Source: Salirhabdus salicampi (lineage in GTDB: Bacteria > Bacillota > Bacilli > Bacillales > Alkalibacillaceae). From it: a stretch of 64,000 bases of DNA. Positions 56,652-64,000 of the stretch are shown here, in pieces. How positions within the stretch are numbered: position 1 is the first letter of the stretch; each line of letters opens with the position of its first letter. The DNA is taken from assembly GCF_024259515.1 (NCBI RefSeq), contig NZ_JANBWE010000002.1, forward strand, positions 1 to 64,000, read 5' to 3'. The notes below the pieces were generated by a model, which was given only the letters and a program-made list of their open reading frames with translations, was not told the DNA's origin and did not search any database. Made by a program: the position numbers and the translations under genes.

Positions 56652-58517
56652 CTACATGACACGTTTAAACATTTTTTCTAACTCATATTGAGAAAACGAT
56701 ACAATAATTGGGCGTCCATGGGGACATGTAAACGGATCGAAACACGTTCTTAAATCGTCCAACAATTGCACCATATCCTCATGTTTCAAATAATGGTTAG
56801 CTTTAATCGAACGTTTACACGCCATTAAAATGGCAGCCTCTTCCCGCAACTTTTTTAGATCGATCTTTTGGTATTCGAGAACTTGTTCAACCATGTCGCG
56901 GATAAGTCCTTCTTCTTCCCCCTTCGGTAACCATTGAGGGTGTGAACGAATGATAAATGTGTTATCTCCAAACGGTTCAAAGAACAATCCGACTTTCCGT
57001 AATTCATCCATATATTGCTCAACAAGTATTGCTTCTTGTTTAGAAAATTCAAACGTTAACGGAACGAGCAGCTCTTGCAGTTCCTCCTCAACATAGCCTA
57101 CCTTTTCCCGAAAAAATTCATATTTTATACGTTCTTGTGCTGCGTGTTGGTCAATAATGTACAACCCATCTTCGTTTTGGGCTAAAATGTAGGTCCCGTG
57201 TAGTTGTCCAATCGGATAAAGGTCAGGAATACGGGGTTGTTTATTTTGAGTAAAACCGTTTTCTTCCTCCACGAATTGTTCGGACATAGGTTCATCAGTT
57301 AGTGCGGGCACATTCGGTTGTTCTTCTATGTTGCGGGAGTGGCCGTGATGTTGTTTTTCAACATCATCGAGAACAAAAGATTGTTTCTCTTTTACGTCTG
57401 GAACATCCCTCGTTTGCACCTCATAAAAGCTTCGGTCTGGTTGATGCCTTACTGTTGAATTCGAAAATGTCATCGATGACTGATATGCCTCTTCTTTTTG
57501 TTTCCTTGTTGCTGTACCTGCAGGGATGAGAATTTCCTTTTTCAAAGTTTGTTTCACACCCTGTTCAATAGCATCGAACAGTTCCTTTTCCTTACTAAAA
57601 CGGACTTCTAATTTAGCAGGATGTACATTCACATCAACTAACACCGGGTCCATTTCAATATTCACAACAGTTACCGGGTACCGCCCAATTGGCAACAGCG
57701 TATGGAAGGCTTGTAATATTGCTTTATTAATAATGTGACTTTTAATAAATCTACCATTAATAATCGTAGACATATAGTTGCGATTTGATCTGGTCACTTC
57801 CGGTTTGGCAACAAATCCTTGAATTGTAAAGTCAAGAGTTTCATTATGAACAGGTAACATTTGACGCGCTGTATTTACCCCGTATATTTGGGCAATCACT
57901 TGTTGTAAGTTACCATTTCCATTTGTTTGAAACAGTTTTCTATCATTATGAATACACTCGAACCGAATATTCGGGTGGGAAAGTGCCATTCGATATAATA
58001 CATCTGTAATGTGACCTAGTTCGGTGTGTATCGTTTTCATATACTTTAAGCGTGCTGGTGTATTATAAAACAAATCTTCTACGACTATTTCTGTCCCTTT
58101 TCTAGCGTCACTTTTATCCTTTTTCTGTACTTCTCCACCATGCAATGTAATCATTGTTCCAGCCGATTGACCTGTTGACGTTCTTAACTTTAGCCGACTT
58201 ACGGATGCTATACTCGCTAGCGCCTCTCCTCGAAAACCTAGTGAACGAACACGGAATAAATCTTCTTCCGTTTTTATTTTACTTGTTGCATGCCTAAAGA
58301 AGGCACGCTCACAGTCATCCGCCGACATGCCATCACCATCGTCTGTAATTTTAATGACTGATAAGCCTGCTTCTTGTAATTCCACTTTGATCCACTTACT
58401 GTTCGCATCAATACTATTTTCTACTAATTCTTTCACGACGGAAGCAGGTCGCTCTACCACTTCACCTGCAGCAATTTTATTGGCTAAATGTTCATCCATT
58501 AATTGAATTTTTCCCAT
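56652..58517 (-). CDS. mutL: DNA mismatch repair protein MutL
   Basis: 621 residues. GHKL ATPase: [43 protein letters not shown]. The C-terminal part has [12 protein letters not shown] and the CPHGRP motif of endonuclease-type MutL proteins found in bacteria without MutH. The ATG at 58517 follows GGAGGAAG and overlaps the end of mutS region. Confidence 0.95.
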   Translation of the reverse strand: MGKIQLMDEHLANKIAAGEVVERPASVVKELVENSIDANSKWIKVELQEAGLSVIKITDDGDGMSADDCERAFFRHATSKIKTEEDLFRVRSLGFRGEALASIASVSRLKLRTSTGQSAGTMITLHGGEVQKKDKSDARKGTEIVVEDLFYNTPARLKYMKTIHTELGHITDVLYRMALSHPNIRFECIHNDRKLFQTNGNGNLQQVIAQIYGVNTARQMLPVHNETLDFTIQGFVAKPEVTRSNRNYMSTIINGRFIKSHIINKAILQAFHTLLPIGRYPVTVVNIEMDPVLVDVNVHPAKLEVRFSKEKELFDAIEQGVKQTLKKEILIPAGTATRKQKEEAYQSSMTFSNSTVRHQPDRSFYEVQTRDVPDVKEKQSFVLDDVEKQHHGHSRNIEEQPNVPALTDEPMSEQFVEEENGFTQNKQPRIPDLYPIGQLHGTYILAQNEDGLYIIDQHAAQERIKYEFFREKVGYVEEELQELLVPLTFEFSKQEAILVEQYMDELRKVGLFFEPFGDNTFIIRSHPQWLPKGEEEGLIRDMVEQVLEYQKIDLKKLREEAAILMACKRSIKANHYLKHEDMVQLLDDLRTCFDPFTCPHGRPIIVSFSQYELEKMFKRVM

Positions 58518-58534
58518 TGTGCTTCCTCCTTCCA

Positions 58535-61105
58535 TCATGATTTAACAGACTTTTGCAATGTATATAAAAGATTCATAGCTTCCATTGGTGTCATTTCTAG
58601 TAAATTTAATTCCTTTAACGTCTTAATCACTTCATGATGCTCTGTAGCTGGCTCATTTCCTCTATCCCTGTCAAGGAACAAGTCGAGTTGAAATTGCTCA
58701 CTTTGACTTGGTTGACCTTGTTCGGGCGTATCCTTTTGTTCAAACTGTTGTAATACCTCATACGCACGGTTAATTAATTCCGGAGGCATATTCGCCAATT
58801 TTGCAACATGTATGCCGTAACTTTCATCTGCTGCACCTTTTTCAATTTTGTGAAGGAACACGACTTTGCCTTCATACTCTTCAGCTTTTACATGGACATT
58901 TTGTAATTTTTCTAATGTATCTTCTAATGATGTTAACTCATGATAATGGGTAGAAAACAGCGTTTTTGCATGAACTCGATCATGTAAATATTCTACAATC
59001 GCTTGTGCTAGGGACATCCCATCATATGTGCTTGTACCTCTCCCAATTTCATCAAGTAAGATTAGACTTCGCTCTGTCGCTTTGGCAATTGCATTATTCG
59101 CTTCCAACATTTCCACCATAAACGTACTTTGGCCGGCTACAAGATCATCGGCTGCACCAATTCGCGTAAAAATTTGGTCAAAGATTGGAAGAGTAGCTCG
59201 TTGGCATGGTACAAAACAACCCACTTGCGCCATCACCACTGTTAAAGCTAATTGTCGCATGTACGTACTTTTCCCGGCCATATTAGGCCCCGTTATGAGC
59301 ATAATATCTACGTGCTCATTCATCACAATATCGTTCGGAACAAAAGTGTCATCCTGCATCACTTGTTCAACAACTGGATGACGCCCTTCTACAATGTTTA
59401 AATTTCGTGAGTTAGTAAATTCCGGCTTCGTATACCGGTTTTGCTCACTTACTTCAGCAAAGCTTTGCAGCACATCTATTTCACTAATAATTTGCGCAAG
59501 TTGCTGTAATTGTGGAATAAACTCTTTCACTTGATCCCTAATTTCAACAAATAATTCGTACTCCAACTCCACACTTTTCTCTTCAGCCTCCATAATAAGA
59601 GCTTCTTTCTCTTTTAGTTCAGGTGTAATGAATCGTTCTGCATTACTTAATGTTTGCTTCCGTTCATATCGACCTTCAGGTAGTGAGTGGAGGTTTGCTT
59701 TTGTTACTTCAATGTAATAGCCAAACACTTTATTATAGCCAATTTTTAATGACTTGATACCTGTCGCATGTTTTTCTTGCTGTTCTAACTGTGCAATCCA
59801 CTGTTTTCCATTTTTTGAAGCATAGCGGTAATCATCTAGGCGACCATTATAACCAGATTTTATAAGGCCTCCTTCTTTAATAGAAATTGGTGGATCCTCA
59901 TGAATGCTATCTTCAAGAAGCTTCTTTAATTCAGGTAAAGAATCAATGTTTACACCGAGTTCCTGTAGTTCCTCCTGCTGGAACTTTTGCAGGGTCTCTT
60001 TAATGATAGGCACATTCGCTAACGACTTCTTCAATTGGATTAAATCTCGTGCATTTACGTTCCCGAAAGATACTCGACCTGATAGTCTTTCAAGATCATA
60101 GACTTGCTGTAGTGCCTCACGTAATGCTTCTCGTTCAAAGAAACCATTCATTAATCCTTCAACTTGGTTGAGACGTTTTTCAATTGCACTTTTAGAAAGC
60201 AATGGGCGATCTAACCATTTTTTTAACATACGAGAACCCATAGCTGTAACCGTTCTATCTAAAACCCAAAGTAACGATCCCTTTTTCCCTTGTTTCCGAA
60301 TCGTTTCCATTAACTCTAAATTTCGCTTCGAATACATATCTAGTTTCATATATTGTTTCAATTCAATATACGAAACAGGTTGAAGATGGCTTAAGGAACG
60401 TTTCTGTGTACGCCAAATATATTGAAACAAACGACCAAACCCATTAATCAATTCCTGCTGTTGAATCGAATTAACTAAATGTAAGTACTGTGAAGGGATG
60501 TCCACTTCATCCTCATAAGAAATGGTAACATCAAGTCTCGTCTGTAATGTTTCTACCTCTTGATCATTCATATTAGCAGGTACGACAATCTCCTTTACGG
60601 GGCGATTGTATAACTCACTAATAACCGCATGAATACCATCGTCTATTTTGGCTACACTATTTTCTCCAGTTGATAAATCATTATAGGCAATAACAAAAAG
60701 ACCTTCCGCGACTGGCGATAACGAGGCGATATAATTATTTTCCCGTTCATCGAGCATGCTCCCTTCCATTACCGTACCAGGAGTTATCAATTGTACAACT
60801 TCTCGCTTTACGACACCTTTCGCTTGTTTTGGGTCTTCCACTTGTTCACAAATAGCTACTTTATAACCTTTATTTACCAATGTCTTAATATAATTTTCGG
60901 CTGAGTGATAAGGTATACCGCACATCGGAATGCGTTCATCTCCACCATCTCGGCTTGTTAATGTTATTTCTAATTCTTGGGATGCTTTTAAAGCATCATC
61001 AAAAAACATTTCATAAAAGTCTCCTAAACGGAAAAATAAAAATGCTTCTTTATATTGAGATTTTATTTTTAAATATTGCTCCATCATAGGTGTGCGCTTT
61101 GCCAT
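58535..61105 (-). CDS. mutS: DNA mismatch repair protein MutS
   Basis: 856 residues. Mismatch-binding [17 protein letters not shown] (Phe of the FxE motif), Walker [15 protein letters not shown], Walker [24 protein letters not shown]. The ATG at 61105 (MAKRTPMM) follows TAGGTG; an earlier in-frame ATG is possible. Co-transcribed with mutL, 17 bp apart. Confidence 0.95.
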   Translation of the reverse strand: MAKRTPMMEQYLKIKSQYKEAFLFFRLGDFYEMFFDDALKASQELEITLTSRDGGDERIPMCGIPYHSAENYIKTLVNKGYKVAICEQVEDPKQAKGVVKREVVQLITPGTVMEGSMLDERENNYIASLSPVAEGLFVIAYNDLSTGENSVAKIDDGIHAVISELYNRPVKEIVVPANMNDQEVETLQTRLDVTISYEDEVDIPSQYLHLVNSIQQQELINGFGRLFQYIWRTQKRSLSHLQPVSYIELKQYMKLDMYSKRNLELMETIRKQGKKGSLLWVLDRTVTAMGSRMLKKWLDRPLLSKSAIEKRLNQVEGLMNGFFEREALREALQQVYDLERLSGRVSFGNVNARDLIQLKKSLANVPIIKETLQKFQQEELQELGVNIDSLPELKKLLEDSIHEDPPISIKEGGLIKSGYNGRLDDYRYASKNGKQWIAQLEQQEKHATGIKSLKIGYNKVFGYYIEVTKANLHSLPEGRYERKQTLSNAERFITPELKEKEALIMEAEEKSVELEYELFVEIRDQVKEFIPQLQQLAQIISEIDVLQSFAEVSEQNRYTKPEFTNSRNLNIVEGRHPVVEQVMQDDTFVPNDIVMNEHVDIMLITGPNMAGKSTYMRQLALTVVMAQVGCFVPCQRATLPIFDQIFTRIGAADDLVAGQSTFMVEMLEANNAIAKATERSLILLDEIGRGTSTYDGMSLAQAIVEYLHDRVHAKTLFSTHYHELTSLEDTLEKLQNVHVKAEEYEGKVVFLHKIEKGAADESYGIHVAKLANMPPELINRAYEVLQQFEQKDTPEQGQPSQSEQFQLDLFLDRDRGNEPATEHHEVIKTLKELNLLEMTPMEAMNLLYTLQKSVKS

Positions 61106-61190
61106 TATAAATTTCACCTAGCCCTTAACGGTTATTATTTCGTCTATTATTATATCACAGTCATCTTTCTGCTGAAAAAACAGAAAAAAA

Positions 61191-61208
61191 CCTGGCAATT
61201 ACGCCAGG
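61191..61208 (-). terminator. cotE terminator
   Basis: CCTGGC/GCCAGG stem; on the minus strand followed by TTTTTTTCTG. Just after the cotE stop. Confidence 0.75.
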
Positions 61209-61216
61209 CTTTGTCA

Positions 61217-61774
61217 TTAGTGGTCACTACTACTTTCTTCGCTGGATGAAACATCAGGGTTTAAATCTGCTAATTCAGCTTCTAAACGATCGTAATCATA
61301 GTCATCATGATCTTTTCCGTGTGGGTCTAATTTAACATACATTTTTGTTTCTCCAATTACTTCTACAACGAATTCCCTTTCGATTTCACAAACAATTCGG
61401 TTTCCATTGCTGGAAATTTCACACTCAATACAGTTTGGTTGTTGAACCACTTTTGCTATAACATCTAATTCATCAGAAATACAATGCTCATCTTTCATCA
61501 AGAGAGGAATTTTATCTGTGTACGTAACTTTATCGGATACAACTTCTGTTTTGGTATTATCACTGTAAGAATACCATACATTAATATCGTAACTTCCTGA
61601 TACTTCTACGAAGTCCCCTCTTTTTTTCGCGCTGTATTTATGATTGATAACCCAACACCCCAAAATTGATGTTGGACGATGTAAAGGAGTTACGGTATGA
61701 GAAGCTTCCGTAAACTTTTTGCCTTTCCCGCAAACGGCTTTTGTAATGATTTGACGAGAATTTTTATCAAACAA
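61217..61774 (-). CDS. cotE: Spore outer-coat morphogenetic protein CotE
   Basis: 185 residues. REIITKAV-like start (RQIITKAVCGKGKKFTEASH), PTSILGCWVINHKY, YDINVWYSYSDNTKTEVVSD, then an acidic C-terminal tail ending ESSSDH. CotE builds the outer spore coat. The TTG at 61774 follows GGAGGAGG at 8-nt spacing; a TTG six codons upstream is part of that site. Confidence 0.93.
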   Translation of the reverse strand: MFDKNSRQIITKAVCGKGKKFTEASHTVTPLHRPTSILGCWVINHKYSAKKRGDFVEVSGSYDINVWYSYSDNTKTEVVSDKVTYTDKIPLLMKDEHCISDELDVIAKVVQQPNCIECEISSNGNRIVCEIEREFVVEVIGETKMYVKLDPHGKDHDDYDYDRLEAELADLNPDVSSSEESSSDH

Positions 61775-61942
61775 TGTTGCTACCTCCTCCAAATGAATTC
61801 CATGATATATTATTCAAGGCATACGCCCGAAGTGCATCATGTAGTAAAGTTTAATAACTATTTAGTAGAGATATCCGTCTAATAAATATTATGCTTTGGC
61901 CTATAGATGTGTGTATCATCAAAGCTAGGAAAAAACAAAAAA

Positions 61943-61973
61943 CCTACATCCATTTTTAAAAATGGCATGTAGG
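61943..61973. terminator. ricA terminator
   Basis: CCTACAT-CCATTTTT pairs with AAAAATGG-ATGTAGG with one bulge; on the minus strand followed by TTTTTTG. Confidence 0.75.
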
Positions 61974-61992
61974 CTTTTAACATTTGTATGAT

Positions 61993-62418
61993 TTAATGAC
62001 AGGAAGGTGAATGCTGCTTAGCCGAACCCGTTTCTCCACCAAGAACGTCTCCACCAGTTGAGCGGATTACTTCATTTGTCACTTCTCTAGCAATCGTATT
62101 TGTAATCATTTGTAAAATGTCGTTAATGATTACCTGACTGTCTTTAAATTCCGCTACTACTGGTATATTATCTAACTCATCCTGAAGCCGGTTTAACTCT
62201 GCTTCCACCTTTTTTAACGCTTCATGCTTCCCATAATGCTGGAAGTTAACCGCCTGCTTTTGTAAAGCTTTAATACGTTTAATTAACCCTTGAACTTTTT
62301 CATTTTCATTAAGCTTTTCTTCCAATTGTTTAAAACGATCAATTTCTTCAATGTTGGCCAGCATTTTTGCAAGCTTTTCCGCTTCTTCGACCACTTGTTT
62401 TCTTGTATATTGTCCCAT
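61993..62418 (-). CDS. ricA: RicA (YmcA), YlbF/YmcA family protein
   Basis: 141 residues, helical: RFKQLEEKLNENEKVQGLIKRIKALQKQAVNFQHYGK is the family core; Cys near the C-terminus (PSCH). With RicF (YlbF) and RicT (YaaT) it forms a complex that aids RNase Y-dependent RNA maturation and sporulation, competence and biofilm development. One base separates it from the miaB stop, so it is co-transcribed. Confidence 0.92.
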   Translation of the reverse strand: MGQYTRKQVVEEAEKLAKMLANIEEIDRFKQLEEKLNENEKVQGLIKRIKALQKQAVNFQHYGKHEALKKVEAELNRLQDELDNIPVVAEFKDSQVIINDILQMITNTIAREVTNEVIRSTGGDVLGGETGSAKQHSPSCH

Positions 62419-62419
62419 A

Positions 62420-63991
62420 TTAATTCACCTCTACTGCTTCTTCGACCATTTCACCATCAAGTGTCCACGTTTTTGTGTTTGTCACTTTCACTTTTACAAT
62501 TTTTCCGATGGCAGATTTTGGTCCTTTAAAGTTTACAAGCTTTTGTTTTTTTGTATAACCTGCTAACACGTCTGGATTATTCTTGCTTTCTCCTTCAACA
62601 AGAACTTCAACAATTTCCCCTTTAAACTTCTCCAAAGCTTCACGAGATTGCTTATTCACTAATTCATTTAAGCGATATAGACGTTGCTTCTTCACATCCA
62701 TTGGTACGTTATCCTGCATTTTAGCAGCTGGTGTACCTTCACGTGGAGAATAAATAAATGTGTATGCTCCTTCAAATCCAACTTCCTCCACAAGTGTCAT
62801 TGTGTCTTCGAACTGTTCGTCCGTTTCATTTGGAAATCCCACAATGATGTCAGTAGTTAAAGCAACTCCAGGGATAGCTTCTTTAATTTTGCGAACAAGC
62901 TCTAAGAAACGCTCACGTGTATATTTCCGTGCCATTAATTTTAGTACTTGTGAGTTACCAGATTGTACCGGCAGGTGAATATATGGCATTAAGTTTCCAC
63001 CTTTAGCCAGGACCTCAATTAGGCGATCATCGAAGTCTCTCGGATGAGATGTTGTAAAACGGACACGTGGAATGTCAATTTTACGAATTTCATCCATTAA
63101 GTCTCCAAGCCCATATTCCATATCGTCAAAATCTTTTCCATACGCATTTACGTTTTGTCCAAGCAGGGTAACTTCTTGGTATCCTTGTGCAGCTAGGTGA
63201 CGAACCTCCTGAATAATATCTTCCGGTCGTCTACTTCTTTCTTTACCACGTGTGTACGGAACAATACAGTACGTACAGAATTTGTCGCATCCATACATAA
63301 TGTTGACCCATGCTTTTATCTTTCCTTCACGTTTTTTCGGAAGGTTTTCAATAATGTCACCTTCCTTAGACCATACTTCTACAACCATTTCTTTTCCGAA
63401 CATCGCTTCTTTCACGAGTTGTGGTAAACGGTGTATATTGTGTGTACCGAAAATTAAGTCAACGTGTTGGTGCTTTTGTAAAATTCGATTTACTACCGAT
63501 TCCTCTTGGGACATACATCCACATACACCAATAATTAAATTAGGATTCTCTAATTTTAACGGCTTCAAGTGACCAATTTCTCCAAACACTTTATTCTCCG
63601 CATTTTCACGAATTGCACAAGTGTTTAACAGAATAATATCAGCCTCTTTTGCCTCGGTTGTAGATTCATAACCTAGTTCCGTTAGCATTCCAGACATAAC
63701 TTCTGTATCATGTTCATTCATTTGACAGCCGTAAGTACGAATCAAAAATTTCTTCCCTTTACCAATTCCTTTAACATCGTCAGGAATTTGGTAACCTTCA
63801 TATTTTACTTCTTCTTTTCCACGCTTCTTTGCTTGCTTTAAATCCGGTGGTTGGTATGTCGTTTGAAAGTATTGCATAAAATCTTCAGATGATTTTTGTT
63901 TTAATCGGTCAAGGTTTTCCTTTTCGGATTTTACGTCCGCTGGATTTCCTTGTTTTATTTGCGTCATTTCTTTCCGTTGTTGTTCATTCAT
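62420..63991 (-). CDS. miaB: tRNA-2-methylthio-N6-dimethylallyladenosine synthase
   Basis: 523 residues, radical-SAM methylthiotransferase. N-terminal MTTase domain with [20 protein letters not shown] and GCMSQE (cluster Cys), radical-SAM motif CDKFCTYC (CxxxCxxC), C-terminal TRAM. Completes the ms2i6A modification started by MiaA. The MNEQQRKE start agrees with relatives, but only 9 bases lie upstream in the window, so the ribosome binding site is not seen. Confidence 0.94.
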   Translation of the reverse strand: MNEQQRKEMTQIKQGNPADVKSEKENLDRLKQKSSEDFMQYFQTTYQPPDLKQAKKRGKEEVKYEGYQIPDDVKGIGKGKKFLIRTYGCQMNEHDTEVMSGMLTELGYESTTEAKEADIILLNTCAIRENAENKVFGEIGHLKPLKLENPNLIIGVCGCMSQEESVVNRILQKHQHVDLIFGTHNIHRLPQLVKEAMFGKEMVVEVWSKEGDIIENLPKKREGKIKAWVNIMYGCDKFCTYCIVPYTRGKERSRRPEDIIQEVRHLAAQGYQEVTLLGQNVNAYGKDFDDMEYGLGDLMDEIRKIDIPRVRFTTSHPRDFDDRLIEVLAKGGNLMPYIHLPVQSGNSQVLKLMARKYTRERFLELVRKIKEAIPGVALTTDIIVGFPNETDEQFEDTMTLVEEVGFEGAYTFIYSPREGTPAAKMQDNVPMDVKKQRLYRLNELVNKQSREALEKFKGEIVEVLVEGESKNNPDVLAGYTKKQKLVNFKGPKSAIGKIVKVKVTNTKTWTLDGEMVEEAVEVN

Positions 63992-64000
63992 CGCGAAGGC

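Overview
The window is a stretch of chromosome from a low-GC, endospore-forming Bacillaceae bacterium. Evidence for sporulation: sspN, tlp, sspP, sirA, spoVK, cotE and ricA. Ribosome binding sites are strong AGGAGG types, TTG starts are common, and gene order follows the Bacillus subtilis yng/parC-parE/yne/lexA/glnR-glnA/hfq-miaA/mutL-mutS/cotE/miaB region, read here in reverse. Protein style resembles the Oceanobacillus/Virgibacillus side of the family, but I cannot name a species. I saw no rRNA, tRNA, CRISPR array or intact insertion sequence; only the 3' tail of an IS21-type istB gene lies at the left edge.

Layout. 1-1340: istB tail and about 1.25 kb of noncoding DNA. 1341-10773: a plus-strand acyl-CoA synthetase facing a minus-strand acyl-CoA degradation operon (yngJ, yngHA, yngHB, yngG, yngF, yngE, methyltransferase), with a TetR regulator upstream; a TetR-type operator and a cre-like site lie in the tetR-yngJ gap. 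10947-16010: a conserved unknown gene, a membrane-anchored protein, and a response regulator / multi-pass histidine kinase / ECF sigma operon. 16011-21647: a gap carrying a perfect 65-bp tandem duplication, then parC, parE and yneT. 21733-29924: a GH18 hydrolase, plsY, a CapA-like protein, folE2, yidD, yneR, yneQ, yneP, spore proteins and a membrane thioredoxin pair. 30010-33081: aconitase and sspP. 33076-37934: selenocysteine locus (selA, a SelW-like selenoprotein with in-frame UGA, selB) plus a PAS histidine kinase. 38259-41732: yneK, ccdC, yneI, an orphan MnhB-like gene, ccdA, yneF, sirA. 41874-45953: tkt, ynzC and the SOS locus yneB/mini-yneA/lexA. 45986-63991: a hydrolase/SDR pair, glnA-glnR, ynbB, hflX, spoVK, hfq, miaA, an MFS transporter, mutL-mutS, cotE, ricA and miaB.

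The most interesting system is the selenocysteine locus. Between selA and selB is a 76-codon gene on the minus strand that ordinary gene calling misses, because codon 13 is UGA. Read as selenocysteine it gives a full-length Rdx/SelW-family protein with a CxxU redox motif. A compact hairpin with a G at the start of its loop, 22 nt after the UGA, fits a bacterial SECIS element. selC and selD are not in the window. The locus sits between yneK and sspP/acnA, where B. subtilis carries cotM and other small spore genes. A second notable point is that the SOS division-inhibitor position next to lexA encodes only a 30-residue transmembrane peptide, behind a promoter with a LexA box between its hexamers.
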